DNA of 64,000 nucleotides from an uncultured Lachnospiraceae bacterium (GTDB lineage: Bacteria; Bacillota; Clostridia; Lachnospirales; Lachnospiraceae). The stretch is taken from assembly GCA_900549665.1 (NCBI GenBank), contig URPH01000002.1:1-64000 (forward strand), read 5' to 3'. The notes under the pieces are model-generated. The model worked only from the letters and a program-made list of their open reading frames with translations, was not told the DNA's origin and made no database searches. This document shows, one piece after another, positions 55,829-64,000 of the stretch (the first letter of the stretch is position 1; each line of letters begins with the position of its first letter). Both the position numbers and the translations under genes were made by a program.

Positions 55829-56665
55829 TCATTCCCGGATCTGCTCCTTGAATTCCTCCAGACAGATATTGTTACTGCTTATATATCTGGCTGCTTCTTT
55901 TCCAACATACCGAAAATGCCATGGCTCAAACTCAATTCCCGTAATGGTTTCCTTTCCTTTTGGATACCGCAGTATAAATCCATACTCCATACAGTGCCCG
56001 GCAAGCCACTTGCCCGCATCTGTATCCGCAAAGCCTTCATTCAGACCGGAATAACGGTCTGATATGATATCCAGAGCCAGACCGATCTCATGCTCGGATG
56101 AACCGGGAATATTGACAGCCTGTGCCGAAAGATAATAGGAATCCATATAAGAATTACCACTCTTTATATAGGCTTTTACTTTTTTGTCAAATAAATACTT
56201 TTGTCTTGTGGACGGTCTGTACGGCGAGCATACCACCAGTGTAATGCCATCATCCTTTGCATCCTCTATCATCTGTTCAAGATCTGAAATGATCCTTCTG
56301 TCACATTTCATATTTCCGCGGGATGTCTTAAATGAACCAAGCTTCAATTTATAATCATCCGGGATCGGATGCTGCTTGTTTACTAAAATCAGTCTCCAGT
56401 CATCCGTACGGAAGACTGCTTCTTCTGAGCTTTTATCCTTTGAATCCTCCGTCTTTTCATCCGCCATTGTTGTCTTTGGATCCGTTATAACCGCCTGACT
56501 GCTCATAACAGCTGCCGACAGTGAATCGTTTATGCTGTTTTCAAAAAAATGCTCCTGCACCTCTGCCCACATAACACTGCTGTTACAGATAAAAAACAAG
56601 GCCGCCGCCAACAACATAATCCACTTTTCAGGTGTATGCTTTTTATTCTTTGACTTTTGTTTCAT
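55829..56665 (-). CDS. D,D-carboxypeptidase, VanY (M15B) family
   Basis: About 278 residues. A signal anchor (about 15-35) precedes a Ser/Asp/Lys linker and an M15 metallopeptidase domain from about 95. Zinc and catalytic motifs are visible: SSEHEIGLALD and FEPWHFRYVG, and the substrate-binding CSPYRPSTRQ. It trims the terminal D-Ala from peptidoglycan precursors or mature wall peptides outside the membrane. The start at 56665 (MKQKSKNKKHTP) fits a signal sequence; an ATG at 56692 would add nine residues. Nothing links it to glycopeptide resistance here. Confidence 0.92.
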   Translation of the reverse strand: MKQKSKNKKHTPEKWIMLLAAALFFICNSSVMWAEVQEHFFENSINDSLSAAVMSSQAVITDPKTTMADEKTEDSKDKSSEEAVFRTDDWRLILVNKQHPIPDDYKLKLGSFKTSRGNMKCDRRIISDLEQMIEDAKDDGITLVVCSPYRPSTRQKYLFDKKVKAYIKSGNSYMDSYYLSAQAVNIPGSSEHEIGLALDIISDRYSGLNEGFADTDAGKWLAGHCMEYGFILRYPKGKETITGIEFEPWHFRYVGKEAARYISSNNICLEEFKEQIRE

Positions 56666-56853
56666 AGTTCCACTCGCAACACTAAATACCATTTATCCGG
56701 TTTGTTTTACATAATTTAAACGCTTACATCATCATATCATGCTTTATATTTTTTGTCAGTCCAAAAAAACTTATATTGCGGCACAGAAAAAAAATATATA
56801 TAATAATTTCGGGAGTTATCCCATTTTATGATGAAAACAAGGATGGTAAAGAT

Positions 56854-57969
56854 ATGGCCGGCTCTATTTTCGGAAAACATTTTACAATACAGACATTTGG
56901 AGAATCACATGGCGAAGCGCTCGGAGTTGTTGTGGACGGAGTTCCCGCAGGTCTTTCCTTATGTGAGGAGGATATCCAGATTTATTTAGACAGACGCAAG
57001 CCCGGCAGTTCCCAATTTGCCACCAAACGTGCGGAAAGTGACAGCGTTTCCATTCTGTCCGGCATATTCGAAGGAAAAACAACCGGTACACCGATCGCAA
57101 TGCTTGTCAAAAACACTTCCCAGCGTTCCGGCGATTACAGTGAGATTGCCTCTTATTATCGTCCCGGTCATGCTGACTATACCTTTGACCGGAAATTTGG
57201 TTTCAGGGACTACCGCGGTGGCGGCCGTTCCTCAGGAAGAGAAACGATCGGACGTGTTGCCGGTGGTGCCGTTGCCCTCAAGATCTTAAAAGAACTCGGA
57301 ATTGAGGTCTGTGCTTATACCAAGTCCATCGGCCCCGTATCCATTCAATATGATCATTTTCAAAAAGAGCTCATCACCCAGACACAGACCGGTATGCCGG
57401 ATGCAGATGCAGACCGCAAGGCAAGTGATTATCTTTCAGAATGTATGAAAGAAAGTGATTCTGCCGGCGGCGTTGTCGAATGCTATGTCAAAAATGTTCC
57501 CGCCGGTATCGGCGAACCGGTTTTTGACAAACTGGATGCCCGCCTCGCGCAGGCTATCATGTCCATCGGAGCCGTTAAGGCCTTTGAGATCGGCGACGGA
57601 TTTACCTGTTCCCGGAAAAAAGGAAGTGAAAACAACGATTCCTTTACCATTGTCGATCACAATGTGACCAAAAAGACCAATCATGCCGGTGGTATTCTCG
57701 GTGGCATCAGCGATGGAGATCCGATCGTGCTCCGTGCCCACTTCAAGCCGACACCTTCTATTTTCCAGACCCAGCAGACGGTCAATAAAAAGCAGGAAGA
57801 GATCGATATCAACATCAAGGGCAGACACGATCCCATCATTGTACCGAGAGCCGTTGTTGTCGTAGAAGCCATGACAGCCCTTACTGTTTTAGATCTGATG
57901 ATGGACAATCTTTCTTCCAGAATGGATTATCTCAAAAAAATATATCAACCCGGTCATAAAGAGGAATGA
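56854..57969 (+). CDS. aroC: Chorismate synthase
   Basis: About 371 residues. It converts EPSP to chorismate with reduced FMN, the last shikimate step. The signatures are GESHGEALGVVVDG (about 17-30), FRDYRGGGRSSGRET and an RHDPIIVPRA near the C-terminus. The ATG at 56854 follows AAGGATGG; an in-frame frame upstream to 56776 is unconserved. It is a single plus-strand gene with its own terminator; no other shikimate gene is present. Confidence 0.96.
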   Translation: MAGSIFGKHFTIQTFGESHGEALGVVVDGVPAGLSLCEEDIQIYLDRRKPGSSQFATKRAESDSVSILSGIFEGKTTGTPIAMLVKNTSQRSGDYSEIASYYRPGHADYTFDRKFGFRDYRGGGRSSGRETIGRVAGGAVALKILKELGIEVCAYTKSIGPVSIQYDHFQKELITQTQTGMPDADADRKASDYLSECMKESDSAGGVVECYVKNVPAGIGEPVFDKLDARLAQAIMSIGAVKAFEIGDGFTCSRKKGSENNDSFTIVDHNVTKKTNHAGGILGGISDGDPIVLRAHFKPTPSIFQTQQTVNKKQEEIDINIKGRHDPIIVPRAVVVVEAMTALTVLDLMMDNLSSRMDYLKKIYQPGHKEE

Positions 57970-58010
57970 TGGAGACTGTGATATATGTGATAAATCAACT
58001 AAAATCAATA

Positions 58011-58050
58011 AAAAAAGGGAGCCTTCCGAAACCGGATGACTCTCTTTTTA
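58011..58050 (+). terminator. Terminator of aroC
   Basis: GGGAG pairs with CTCTC and TCCG with CGGA around an AAAC loop (two mismatches), flanked by A6 and followed by T5. Confidence 0.8.
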
Positions 58051-58086
58051 TAATCTGTATAGTTGCAGTTGTTTATATCATTGTCC

Positions 58087-58142
58087 TTGAATACCAACTT
58101 TTGAGTATTGACTTTTAAATATCGACTTTTGAATATATTTCT
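58087..58142. repeat. 14-bp imperfect tandem repeat
   Basis: Four adjacent 14-bp units of the form TTGAATAYYRACTT: TTGAATACCAACTT, TTGAGTATTGACTT, TTAAATATCGACTT and a degenerate TTGAATATATTTCT. It is intergenic between the aroC terminator and the lactonase gene. Confidence 0.7.
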
Positions 58143-58185
58143 ATCGAACATTGCATTTCCAGTATCTCAGTCAAAGGTCTTAAAA

Positions 58186-59310
58186 TTATTTACTCTCTTT
58201 ATCTTCCTTAGCTTCTTTACTTTCCTTAGCTTCTTTTTTCTCAGCCACTTCCGGCTCAAGCTTGTGGAAAATAATGCAGTTAGGGCGATCAATCTCCATT
58301 TCCTTGCCATTCATGACAATCACTCCCTTTTGAATATCCACATGGAAGAAGGTCAGTGTGTTGGACTCATGATTCAGCGATACCAGATTTTTATTATCCG
58401 GGAAAAGTGCCGCATCCTTGGGATACTCGCCACTGATCGGCAGACAGAAAATCTTTTCCAGTTCACCGTTTTTGTGATCGATCTTAAAGAGTACCACACT
58501 GTTATCTCCAGCATTGGAGCTTAAAAGATATTTTTCATCTTCCGAAAAGTTCAGGGCGCTGGCTGCAGAACCGCCGGCATGGTAATCATTTAACGTCGGA
58601 TATGTCGCGATCTTGGTAAATTCCGGATCTCCGTCTGAAACCTCATGATAAGAATATACATCTATATAATTTTTGATCTCATGAACAATATATATATACC
58701 GTCCATCCTTTGTCATCTTGATATGACGCGGTGCTGATTCCTGCTCACTGCGGATAACATCAACTAGTCTCAGCTTGCCGTTATCATGATTCAAGCTGTA
58801 TACATTGGTATGATCCATCCCCAGATCAGCTGCCATCAGATACTTGTTGTCCCTGGTCATCTTGACACAACTGACATGCGGTCTGAAATTGCGCTCAGCA
58901 ATGCTGCCAAGACCCTTGTGATAAATTTCGTCCGTGATTTCACCCACTCCACCATCTTTGCCTAACCGGAGTACGGTAATCTTACCATCATGATATCCTG
59001 CAACAAACAGGAATTTATCCTCATAATCGGTTGATAAATAGCAGCCTCTCATACCATTGATCGAAGCATGGTTGATCAGCTTCAGACTGCCATCCTTTAA
59101 AATTTTAAAGGATTCAACACCGAAATCCGTGATGGAATATAAAAATTTCTGATTGTGCGAAATCGTCAAATAGGATGAGTTGGTAATCTCAATCTGCGAT
59201 TTTTTTTGAAAACGTCCTTTTTTTATATCCACATCATAAATGATAATGCCGTGATTGTCATTCATTGTATAAGTGGAAACATAAGCTACATATCTGTCAC
59301 TACCGCTCAT
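58186..59310 (-). CDS. Lactonase-family beta-propeller protein (6-phosphogluconolactonase-like)
   Basis: 374 residues. Repeated blade motifs of about 45 residues (for example YLTISHNQKFLYS, HIKMTKDGRYIYIVHE, ALNFSEDEKYLLSSN) match the seven-bladed lactonase PF10282 family, which includes Pgl (YbhE). The last 20 residues are a Lys/Glu-rich tail outside the fold. No signal peptide is present, so it is cytoplasmic. It may hydrolyse a sugar lactone; the substrate is not certain. GGAGCGAGG precedes the ATG. Confidence 0.88.
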   Translation of the reverse strand: MSGSDRYVAYVSTYTMNDNHGIIIYDVDIKKGRFQKKSQIEITNSSYLTISHNQKFLYSITDFGVESFKILKDGSLKLINHASINGMRGCYLSTDYEDKFLFVAGYHDGKITVLRLGKDGGVGEITDEIYHKGLGSIAERNFRPHVSCVKMTRDNKYLMAADLGMDHTNVYSLNHDNGKLRLVDVIRSEQESAPRHIKMTKDGRYIYIVHEIKNYIDVYSYHEVSDGDPEFTKIATYPTLNDYHAGGSAASALNFSEDEKYLLSSNAGDNSVVLFKIDHKNGELEKIFCLPISGEYPKDAALFPDNKNLVSLNHESNTLTFFHVDIQKGVIVMNGKEMEIDRPNCIIFHKLEPEVAEKKEAKESKEAKEDKESK

Positions 59311-59401
59311 AGTCCTCGCTCCGTTTCTTATTTTTTATCTGTTTAGCAGGCCAACGCCCACATAAAAAGTATAGCATGTATCAAAAATCTTGTTAAGCCA
59401 T

Positions 59402-59638
59402 TTATTCATCTTCCGGCATTTCCGACATTTCACAGCAACGACTCTGTCCATCTCCATCCCTCTGGAACGGAACCGCCTGCACCTGATTAGGGCAATATTC
59501 TTTTTTGCCTCCACAATCACTTTGTTTTTTTTCGCAATTTTTGCTGCCCTGAACACATCCACAGCCGGGCTGTTTATTACAGCCATCAGACTGGCCAAAG
59601 CCGGCCAGCAGAAATAAAATCAACCAGATATTATTCAT
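59402..59638 (-). CDS. Small cysteine-rich membrane-anchored or secreted protein
   Basis: 78 residues. An N-terminal hydrophobic helix (MNNIWLILFLLAGFG) is followed by a Cys/Gly/Lys-rich region with eight cysteines at 20, 26, 28, 35, 42, 49, 68 and 69, including CGC and CC. I do not recognise a family. AAGGAG lies 9 nt before the ATG, which supports translation. The spacing suggests metal binding or disulfides outside the membrane (inference). An overlapping frame at 59335-59598 has no ribosome site and is not called. Confidence 0.75.
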   Translation of the reverse strand: MNNIWLILFLLAGFGQSDGCNKQPGCGCVQGSKNCEKKQSDCGGKKEYCPNQVQAVPFQRDGDGQSRCCEMSEMPEDE

Positions 59639-59698
59639 ATTTTCACTCTCCTTTATATTTGTAGCCTATGCAGATATAAAGAAAATGTGATCAAATGA

Positions 59699-60229
59699 TT
59701 ATTTGTTGAGCACAACATGCTTTACAAACCAGAAAGTATTTTTCTCTCCTTCCGTGGAAAGCATCTTTAGTAAAATATAAATCTGTTTCTTGGTCTTTGG
59801 ATGCATGGCGCAGTCAATTCCCTTTTGAAAATATTCCAAGGGGGCCGAATCGGTGTATTGATCCTTGAGATATACCTTGGATGCCGCGATCCTGTCCATC
59901 ATCATCTCAACAACGTACCGGACCGGCATCGGTGCCGGCGCCATCCCGCCCTTGATTTCATGGGCACTATAATCGATCCAGTATTCAAAATGATGCTTGT
60001 TTCTTCCCTTGTGATGCAGCCATGCAGAGGAATATCCGATAGCCTCGCGTTCTGCATTGTTGGGGCTGCGGTCTCCCTGATAATATCTGGCTCCAACCAT
60101 AAATTCCGTTGGAGAAAACTTGGAAAGATCATGCCAGATTCCCTGCCAGTAAAGCCCTACCTTAAAGCACCCCTGCATGACCAGATATTTATGATAACAG
60201 ATTGTCTTGAAATGTTTCCATGTCTTCAT
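59699..60229 (-). CDS. DUF5662 family protein
   Basis: 176 residues. The sequence begins MKTWKHFKTICYHKYLV and contains GIWHDLSKFSPTEF and HHKGRNKHHFEYW, His/Asp-rich motifs that define DUF5662. The repeated His and Asp could bind metal, as in HD-like folds (inference). The ATG lies 2 bp after the stop of the GlgX-like gene and uses a GGAG inside it, so the two are coupled. Function is unknown. Confidence 0.87.
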   Translation of the reverse strand: MKTWKHFKTICYHKYLVMQGCFKVGLYWQGIWHDLSKFSPTEFMVGARYYQGDRSPNNAEREAIGYSSAWLHHKGRNKHHFEYWIDYSAHEIKGGMAPAPMPVRYVVEMMMDRIAASKVYLKDQYTDSAPLEYFQKGIDCAMHPKTKKQIYILLKMLSTEGEKNTFWFVKHVVLNK

Positions 60230-60231
60230 GT

Positions 60232-62112
60232 TTAGAGCTCCGTTTCTTTTACACTTATAAATACAGCCATGGAGCGGGGCGGTAATATGACTGCCTCTTT
60301 GCGCTCTCCCTGTTTATCACACGGTATTCTGATCCTGTCATTTGCACATGTAGCCATCACCGGCTTGAATTTCAGCCGGTCAGGGAGCTTTGGCAATGCA
60401 AATTCGTGCTCAATCCAATGTGTATTATATGTAATATAAATAAAATCATCTCTGTTACCGGCCGGTGTCGTGGCAAAGCTTCCACAGTATAAAACACCGA
60501 AATGACGGTTGTAATTTTCGGTCCCGGCATACCATGCCTGCTCGCAATGGTATGATACATCCGGATATCCTGCTGATAAATAATCACTCTGCGTCAATGC
60601 TTTTTCCATATGCAGGATCGGATGCTTTTTCCGGAATGCGATCAGCTTTTTGGTAAAATCCAGCAATTCACTGCCATAGGCAGTCTCTTTCCATTCAAGC
60701 CAGCTTACTGCATTGTCCTGACAATATGGATTATTGTTGCCGTATGCACTGTTGCCAAATTCATCTCCGGCAAGCAGCACCGGTGTCGCCTGTGCGCTGA
60801 AAAGTAACAACAGAGCATTTTTACTCTGCTGTTCACGCAGTGCTATGATCTTCTTTTTTCGTGTCTTTCCCTCGGCACCGCAATTCCAGCTATAGTTGTA
60901 ATCACTGCCATCGCGATTGTCTTCACCGTTTAATTCATTGTGTTTGCGGTCATATGAAACAGAATCGGCAAGTGTAAAGCCCTGATAGGACGAAATTTCA
61001 TTGATCAGCGCATAATCCGACGGATTGTCCCTCAATCGCTGCATAACCGGTCGGATCATATCCTCGTCACCCTTTAAATATCTGCGGACATCATATAAAA
61101 AGCCGCCGGATATCACAGCTACATGCTTACAGCTATCCTTATTGACAGTCACATCACACTGCAGAGATTCAAAAATCAGCTTGGTATGCTTCAGATACGG
61201 ATCCGTGATCAGAAGCTGTACCGGAAGATAGCAGCCCATCAGCTTAAAACCGTCTAAATGATACTCTCTTACCCAGTAGCGGCATACATCCAGTATAAAC
61301 CACTGCGGAATCTCCGGAGGGAAATAAAAATCAGCCACCAGCTCCAGCTGCTCGGCATGCAATGCCTTCACAAGCTCTTTTAATTCCAGATCCGGTCTGT
61401 CACCATATGCATAAGCTCGTTTGGGTGCAAAATAATGTCCGTCTGTATATCCCCAGTAATTAACCTTGGATTTCCACGCACCCTTTTTATCATCCAGATA
61501 AGGTACAAGCTTATCATCCAGTCCGGTATATAAGGGATTGTAGATAACATCATTGAATTCAAAAATCGGCATGGTCTCGATTGTTGTCACGCCAAGAGCC
61601 TTGATATAGGCTATCTTTTCCTTTAATCCCCGAAAGGTCCCCTTTGCCATGACATTGCTTGATGCATGCCTGGTAAAGCCTCTCATATGCATTTTGTAAA
61701 TAATGGCATCCTGAAATGGTATCTCCGGTGACACATCATTTTCCCAGTCAAATACATCTTCATGATGACAGCATCTTACCGTCTTCTGACCGGAAACCGC
61801 ATCGCCAAATCTGTGTGAGGAAGCAATCAGGACAGCATTCCGGTCCGTGATCTTTTTTCCATCTGCATAATATAAATATTCAAAATCAGTATATGGAAAA
61901 TCCGGCAGCAGAATACAATACAGACCATTTACCAGATATTCCGGTTTAAAGTCGATTTTGTATTCCTTTTTCCGGCCATCTGCGACCACATACAAAACAA
62001 TTCCGCCATGTTCTTTTCCGACCGGTTCACTGACAATGGACAAACCGGCTGCAACTCTATGTATACCAAGAGGATATAATTCCCCTTTTATAATTTGTAA
62101 TCTATATTCCAC
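60232..62112 (-). CDS. GlgX/isoamylase-like GH13 protein with lost catalytic residues
   Basis: 626 residues. The N-terminal CBM48-like module, barrel and C-terminal beta domain follow GlgX, and long stretches align (HNELNGEDNRDGSDYNYSWN). The four GH13 active-site regions are changed: region I reads VADFYFPP instead of DVVYNH; region II has Met292 (DGFKLM) for the Asp nucleophile; region IV has SSYQG for AHDG. Only Glu315 (FES) of region III is kept. It is probably a non-catalytic glucan-binding or scaffold protein. Start GTG at 62112 after AGGAG. Coupled to DUF5662. Confidence 0.85.
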   Translation of the reverse strand: MEYRLQIIKGELYPLGIHRVAAGLSIVSEPVGKEHGGIVLYVVADGRKKEYKIDFKPEYLVNGLYCILLPDFPYTDFEYLYYADGKKITDRNAVLIASSHRFGDAVSGQKTVRCCHHEDVFDWENDVSPEIPFQDAIIYKMHMRGFTRHASSNVMAKGTFRGLKEKIAYIKALGVTTIETMPIFEFNDVIYNPLYTGLDDKLVPYLDDKKGAWKSKVNYWGYTDGHYFAPKRAYAYGDRPDLELKELVKALHAEQLELVADFYFPPEIPQWFILDVCRYWVREYHLDGFKLMGCYLPVQLLITDPYLKHTKLIFESLQCDVTVNKDSCKHVAVISGGFLYDVRRYLKGDEDMIRPVMQRLRDNPSDYALINEISSYQGFTLADSVSYDRKHNELNGEDNRDGSDYNYSWNCGAEGKTRKKKIIALREQQSKNALLLLFSAQATPVLLAGDEFGNSAYGNNNPYCQDNAVSWLEWKETAYGSELLDFTKKLIAFRKKHPILHMEKALTQSDYLSAGYPDVSYHCEQAWYAGTENYNRHFGVLYCGSFATTPAGNRDDFIYITYNTHWIEHEFALPKLPDRLKFKPVMATCANDRIRIPCDKQGERKEAVILPPRSMAVFISVKETEL

Positions 62113-62229
62113 TCTTATTCTCCTGTAAATCAGATAAACTCCGTCACAATCATGTCACACTATCCAGAATTCAGGTTTATTATAACACACATCCCTGAAA
62201 TAAAAAAGAATTTGTCCACAACCGCCGTC

Positions 62230-62249
62230 TATACTTTCCGCAAAGTATA
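62230..62249. promoter_or_regulatory. Inverted repeat before the DUF1292 gene
   Basis: A perfect 8-bp inverted repeat, TATACTTT-CCGC-AAAGTATA, immediately upstream of a possible -10 box (TACAAT, 62254-62259) for the plus-strand DUF1292 gene. It may be an operator. Confidence 0.4.
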
Positions 62250-62328
62250 TGATACAATTTAGGATAGTAACAGGCATCCTGATGCCTTTCAACAAAAACA
62301 CGGACACATACACACAGGAGGACACATT

Positions 62329-62646
62329 ATGGCTGATGAAAATACATTTGAAGAAATTGACGGGGAAGAAATGACCGTCACACTGGAGCTGGACGATGGC
62401 GATGTAGACTGTGCCGTTGTTACCATTCTTACTGTTGATGAAAAGGATTATATCGCTCTGATGCCCTTGGACGAAAATGGTGAAAATGAAGATGGTGAGG
62501 TCTGGTTTTACGGTTATAAAGAAAACAAGGATGATCCCAATGAAGAGCCGGAGCTGATCTACATTGAAGATGATGCAGAATATGAAAAGGTGGAAGAAGC
62601 CTTTGATGAGTATCTGGATAATTGCGAATTTGACGAATTAATTTAA
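62329..62646 (+). CDS. DUF1292 family protein
   Basis: 105 residues, strongly acidic. The centre (VVTILTVDEKDYIALMPL and YIEDDAEYEKVEEAFDEYL) matches DUF1292, a small Firmicutes family of unknown function related to YrzB. AGGAGG lies 7 nt before the ATG. It is monocistronic with a terminator after it. In many genomes the family sits near ruvX and udk-like genes; here it does not. Confidence 0.9.
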   Translation: MADENTFEEIDGEEMTVTLELDDGDVDCAVVTILTVDEKDYIALMPLDENGENEDGEVWFYGYKENKDDPNEEPELIYIEDDAEYEKVEEAFDEYLDNCEFDELI

Positions 62647-62666
62647 TGAAACATGAATCCGTTATG

Positions 62667-62700
62667 GCGGTGATAAGCTTTTTTCTTATCACCGCTTTTT
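62667..62700 (+). terminator. Terminator of the DUF1292 gene
   Basis: A perfect 11-bp stem, GCGGTGATAAG/CTTATCACCGC, with a 7-nt loop and a following T5 tract. It overlaps the last codons of the convergent helicase gene. Confidence 0.85.
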
Positions 62701-64000
62701 CTCTGTATTCTTTAACTCCTCCAAAAACGGAGATACCGTCTGACTCTTATCATGTAAAAGCCACAGGCTCTCCTTTGCCCTTGTCAATGCCACATAAAAC
62801 ATCCGCCGCTCCTCTTCCAGTTCCTGTAATGTCAGCATTCTTCCATGCGGAACCTTTCCGTATTCCAGATTTGGCAGATACACCCGGTCAAATTCCAGTC
62901 CCTTCGAGGCATGGTATGTCATAACCGTCACATGGCTGTTTTTCTGATCCGTTTTCTGTTCTGCTTCATATTCCTTTTGCAAGGCAGAAGGATCATTGCA
63001 TTTTTTTAACCGTTCAAGAAACAATTCAAATGCCTGATCCGTACCGGTTCCCGGACGTGTCTTTACACCGGATTTATAATAAGCTTCATATCCCATGGCC
63101 TTGTAAATATATCTGGCCTGACCAGCCATATCCAGTCCTTTGGCAAACGCCACCTGCCTTTCCAGCTCCACCAGTCTTTCCACTACCCAGCTTTTCCCCA
63201 TGGCACGCTTTTTCAACTTGGCAAAATCAATCACCGGTTCCGATAAAATCCCATAAGGGATATACCTCACCGGCTTATTCATGATCTTAATAAAATCCGA
63301 TCTTTTATACCCTTCATTAAAAAAAGCAAGATATGAAAGCAGATCCAGTGCCAATATCGTATCTTCTCTTTGTCCCTGCCCGATATTCTGGTAGGCATAT
63401 ACCTGTCTGTTGGTGCGCAAAAGAACGGCCTGCGTCTTATCCGGATACTGATCATGATATTGAAAGACAGCCTCCCGAATCGTCATAAATTCCTCTTTTG
63501 CCGATTGACAAGGTATTACCTTCAGACTGTCCGTCCGGTCACTGACAGCCTGTGGATGTTTTTCAAAACGGTCTTTATTATGGGCAATAAACCGCGATGA
63601 AAGTGCTACAATATCCCGGCTGCTTCTGTAATTATCGACCAGGCTGACGGTCTTTGCATCAAAATCCCGGATAAATTGGTTCATCAGTGCCGGATCCGAT
63701 CCCCGGAAGGAATAAATTGCCTGATCATCATCCCCTACTGCATAGATATTGTGGTTTGCACCAAGCAGACAGATTGTTTCATACTGCAGGCGGTTAATAT
63801 CCTGAAACTCATCGATCAGGATATGGGAAAACCGGTCCTGCCAGTATGACCGGAGCTTCCAATCCGACTTTAGCTGCTGATAACAAAGCTTAATCATATC
63901 GTCAAAATCAAGCTTTCCGTTTTCCTGCAGCCATTCTTCATATAAATGATAGATCTTCCGGTATTTTTCCGGCATTTTTTCATTTCGCTGCGACAAAGAA
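62689..64000 (-). CDS. UvrD/PcrA-type superfamily 1 DNA helicase (partial, 3' part)
   Basis: The frame stays open to the window edge, so the N-terminal Walker A part is missing. About 437 residues remain. Motif II is ILIDEFQD, motif III GDDDQAIYSFRGS, motif IV NYRSS, motif V TYHASKGLEFDRVYLP and motif VI EEERRMFYVALTRAKE. It is an ATP-driven 3'-5' helicase of DNA repair. The C-terminus is short after motif VI, without the PcrA tail. The gene is convergent with DUF1292 and its stop overlaps that gene's terminator. Confidence 0.93.
   Translation of the reverse strand, partial: SLSQRNEKMPEKYRKIYHLYEEWLQENGKLDFDDMIKLCYQQLKSDWKLRSYWQDRFSHILIDEFQDINRLQYETICLLGANHNIYAVGDDDQAIYSFRGSDPALMNQFIRDFDAKTVSLVDNYRSSRDIVALSSRFIAHNKDRFEKHPQAVSDRTDSLKVIPCQSAKEEFMTIREAVFQYHDQYPDKTQAVLLRTNRQVYAYQNIGQGQREDTILALDLLSYLAFFNEGYKRSDFIKIMNKPVRYIPYGILSEPVIDFAKLKKRAMGKSWVVERLVELERQVAFAKGLDMAGQARYIYKAMGYEAYYKSGVKTRPGTGTDQAFELFLERLKKCNDPSALQKEYEAEQKTDQKNSHVTVMTYHASKGLEFDRVYLPNLEYGKVPHGRMLTLQELEEERRMFYVALTRAKESLWLLHDKSQTVSPFLEELKNTEKKR

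Noticed and set aside
55829..56665. VanY-like gene as part of a vancomycin resistance cluster
   Set aside because: No vanR/vanS, vanH, ligase or vanX gene is near; VanY-family carboxypeptidases are common wall enzymes in Clostridia.
59335..59598. Minus-strand 87-codon frame overlapping the Cys-rich peptide gene
   Set aside because: Basic product without a ribosome site; the other frame has AAGGAG and a signal-like N-terminus.

Overview
The window looks like the chromosome of a Gram-positive anaerobic Clostridia species, most likely a Lachnospiraceae relative. This is inferred from protein families typical of that group: the GGGtGRT/NifU-like pair, DUF1015, DUF5662, DUF1292, DUF975, VanY, a TrpX-type ABC transporter and an HscC-type Hsp70 with a J-domain TPR partner. 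Base composition is moderate and strong AGGAGG ribosome sites are common. Almost every gene lies on the minus strand; the exceptions are a LysR regulator, an ABC ATPase/permease pair, a 96-residue hypothetical, aroC and a DUF1292 gene. I see no phage, transposon, rRNA, CRISPR array or T-box. One tRNA (Thr, CGT) is present.

Layout. 1-1.5 kb: NusG_II, Gx-transporter and ruvA in one tightly overlapped operon. 1.7-12.1 kb: leucine, isoleucine and valine synthesis (leuCD with a divergent LysR gene; metH-ilvB-ilvN; ilvN-ilvC). 12.2-18.6 kb: a DUF975 membrane protein, the GGGtGRT/NifU-like pair, an aromatic amino-acid-type ABC importer and a left-handed beta-helix protein. 18.7-26.5 kb: topB, an archaeal-type ATPase, a GGDEF-EAL protein, asd and argH. 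26.6-36.6 kb: an ABC pair without a binding protein, a rhodanese-TtcA fusion, a chemoreceptor, tRNA-Thr, mscS, a glgB with a coiled-coil tail, and DUF1015. 36.7-45.4 kb: a SulP transporter, then the most unusual block: J-domain/TPR protein, HscC-like Hsp70, macro-NADAR fusion and WYL regulator. 45.5-54.1 kb: serA and serC, then leuB-ilvD-ilvB with an L,D-transpeptidase gene at the end. 54.2-64 kb: yajC, tgt, a VanY-like peptidase, aroC, a lactonase-fold protein, a Cys-rich small protein, DUF5662, a GlgX-like protein that has lost its catalytic residues, DUF1292 and the 3' part of a UvrD-type helicase gene.

How the genes fit together. The window encodes most of branched-chain amino acid synthesis (ilvB twice, two regulatory subunits, ilvC, ilvD, leuB, leuC, leuD; leuA and ilvE/ilvA are not here), two steps of serine synthesis, and single steps for lysine/threonine/methionine (asd, metH), arginine (argH) and aromatics (aroC). 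The two acetohydroxyacid synthase large subunits differ at the Trp/Tyr position linked to substrate preference, so they may serve different branches.

The best candidate for an undescribed system is 38.4-45.4 kb. A specialised Hsp70, a partner protein whose J domain has lost its HPD histidine, a protein joining a macro domain to a compact NADAR domain (both ADP-ribose-related folds), and a WYL regulator appear to form one transcription unit behind a promoter that overlaps an inverted repeat. A link between ADP-ribosyl removal and a dedicated chaperone is an inference from gene order and domains only.
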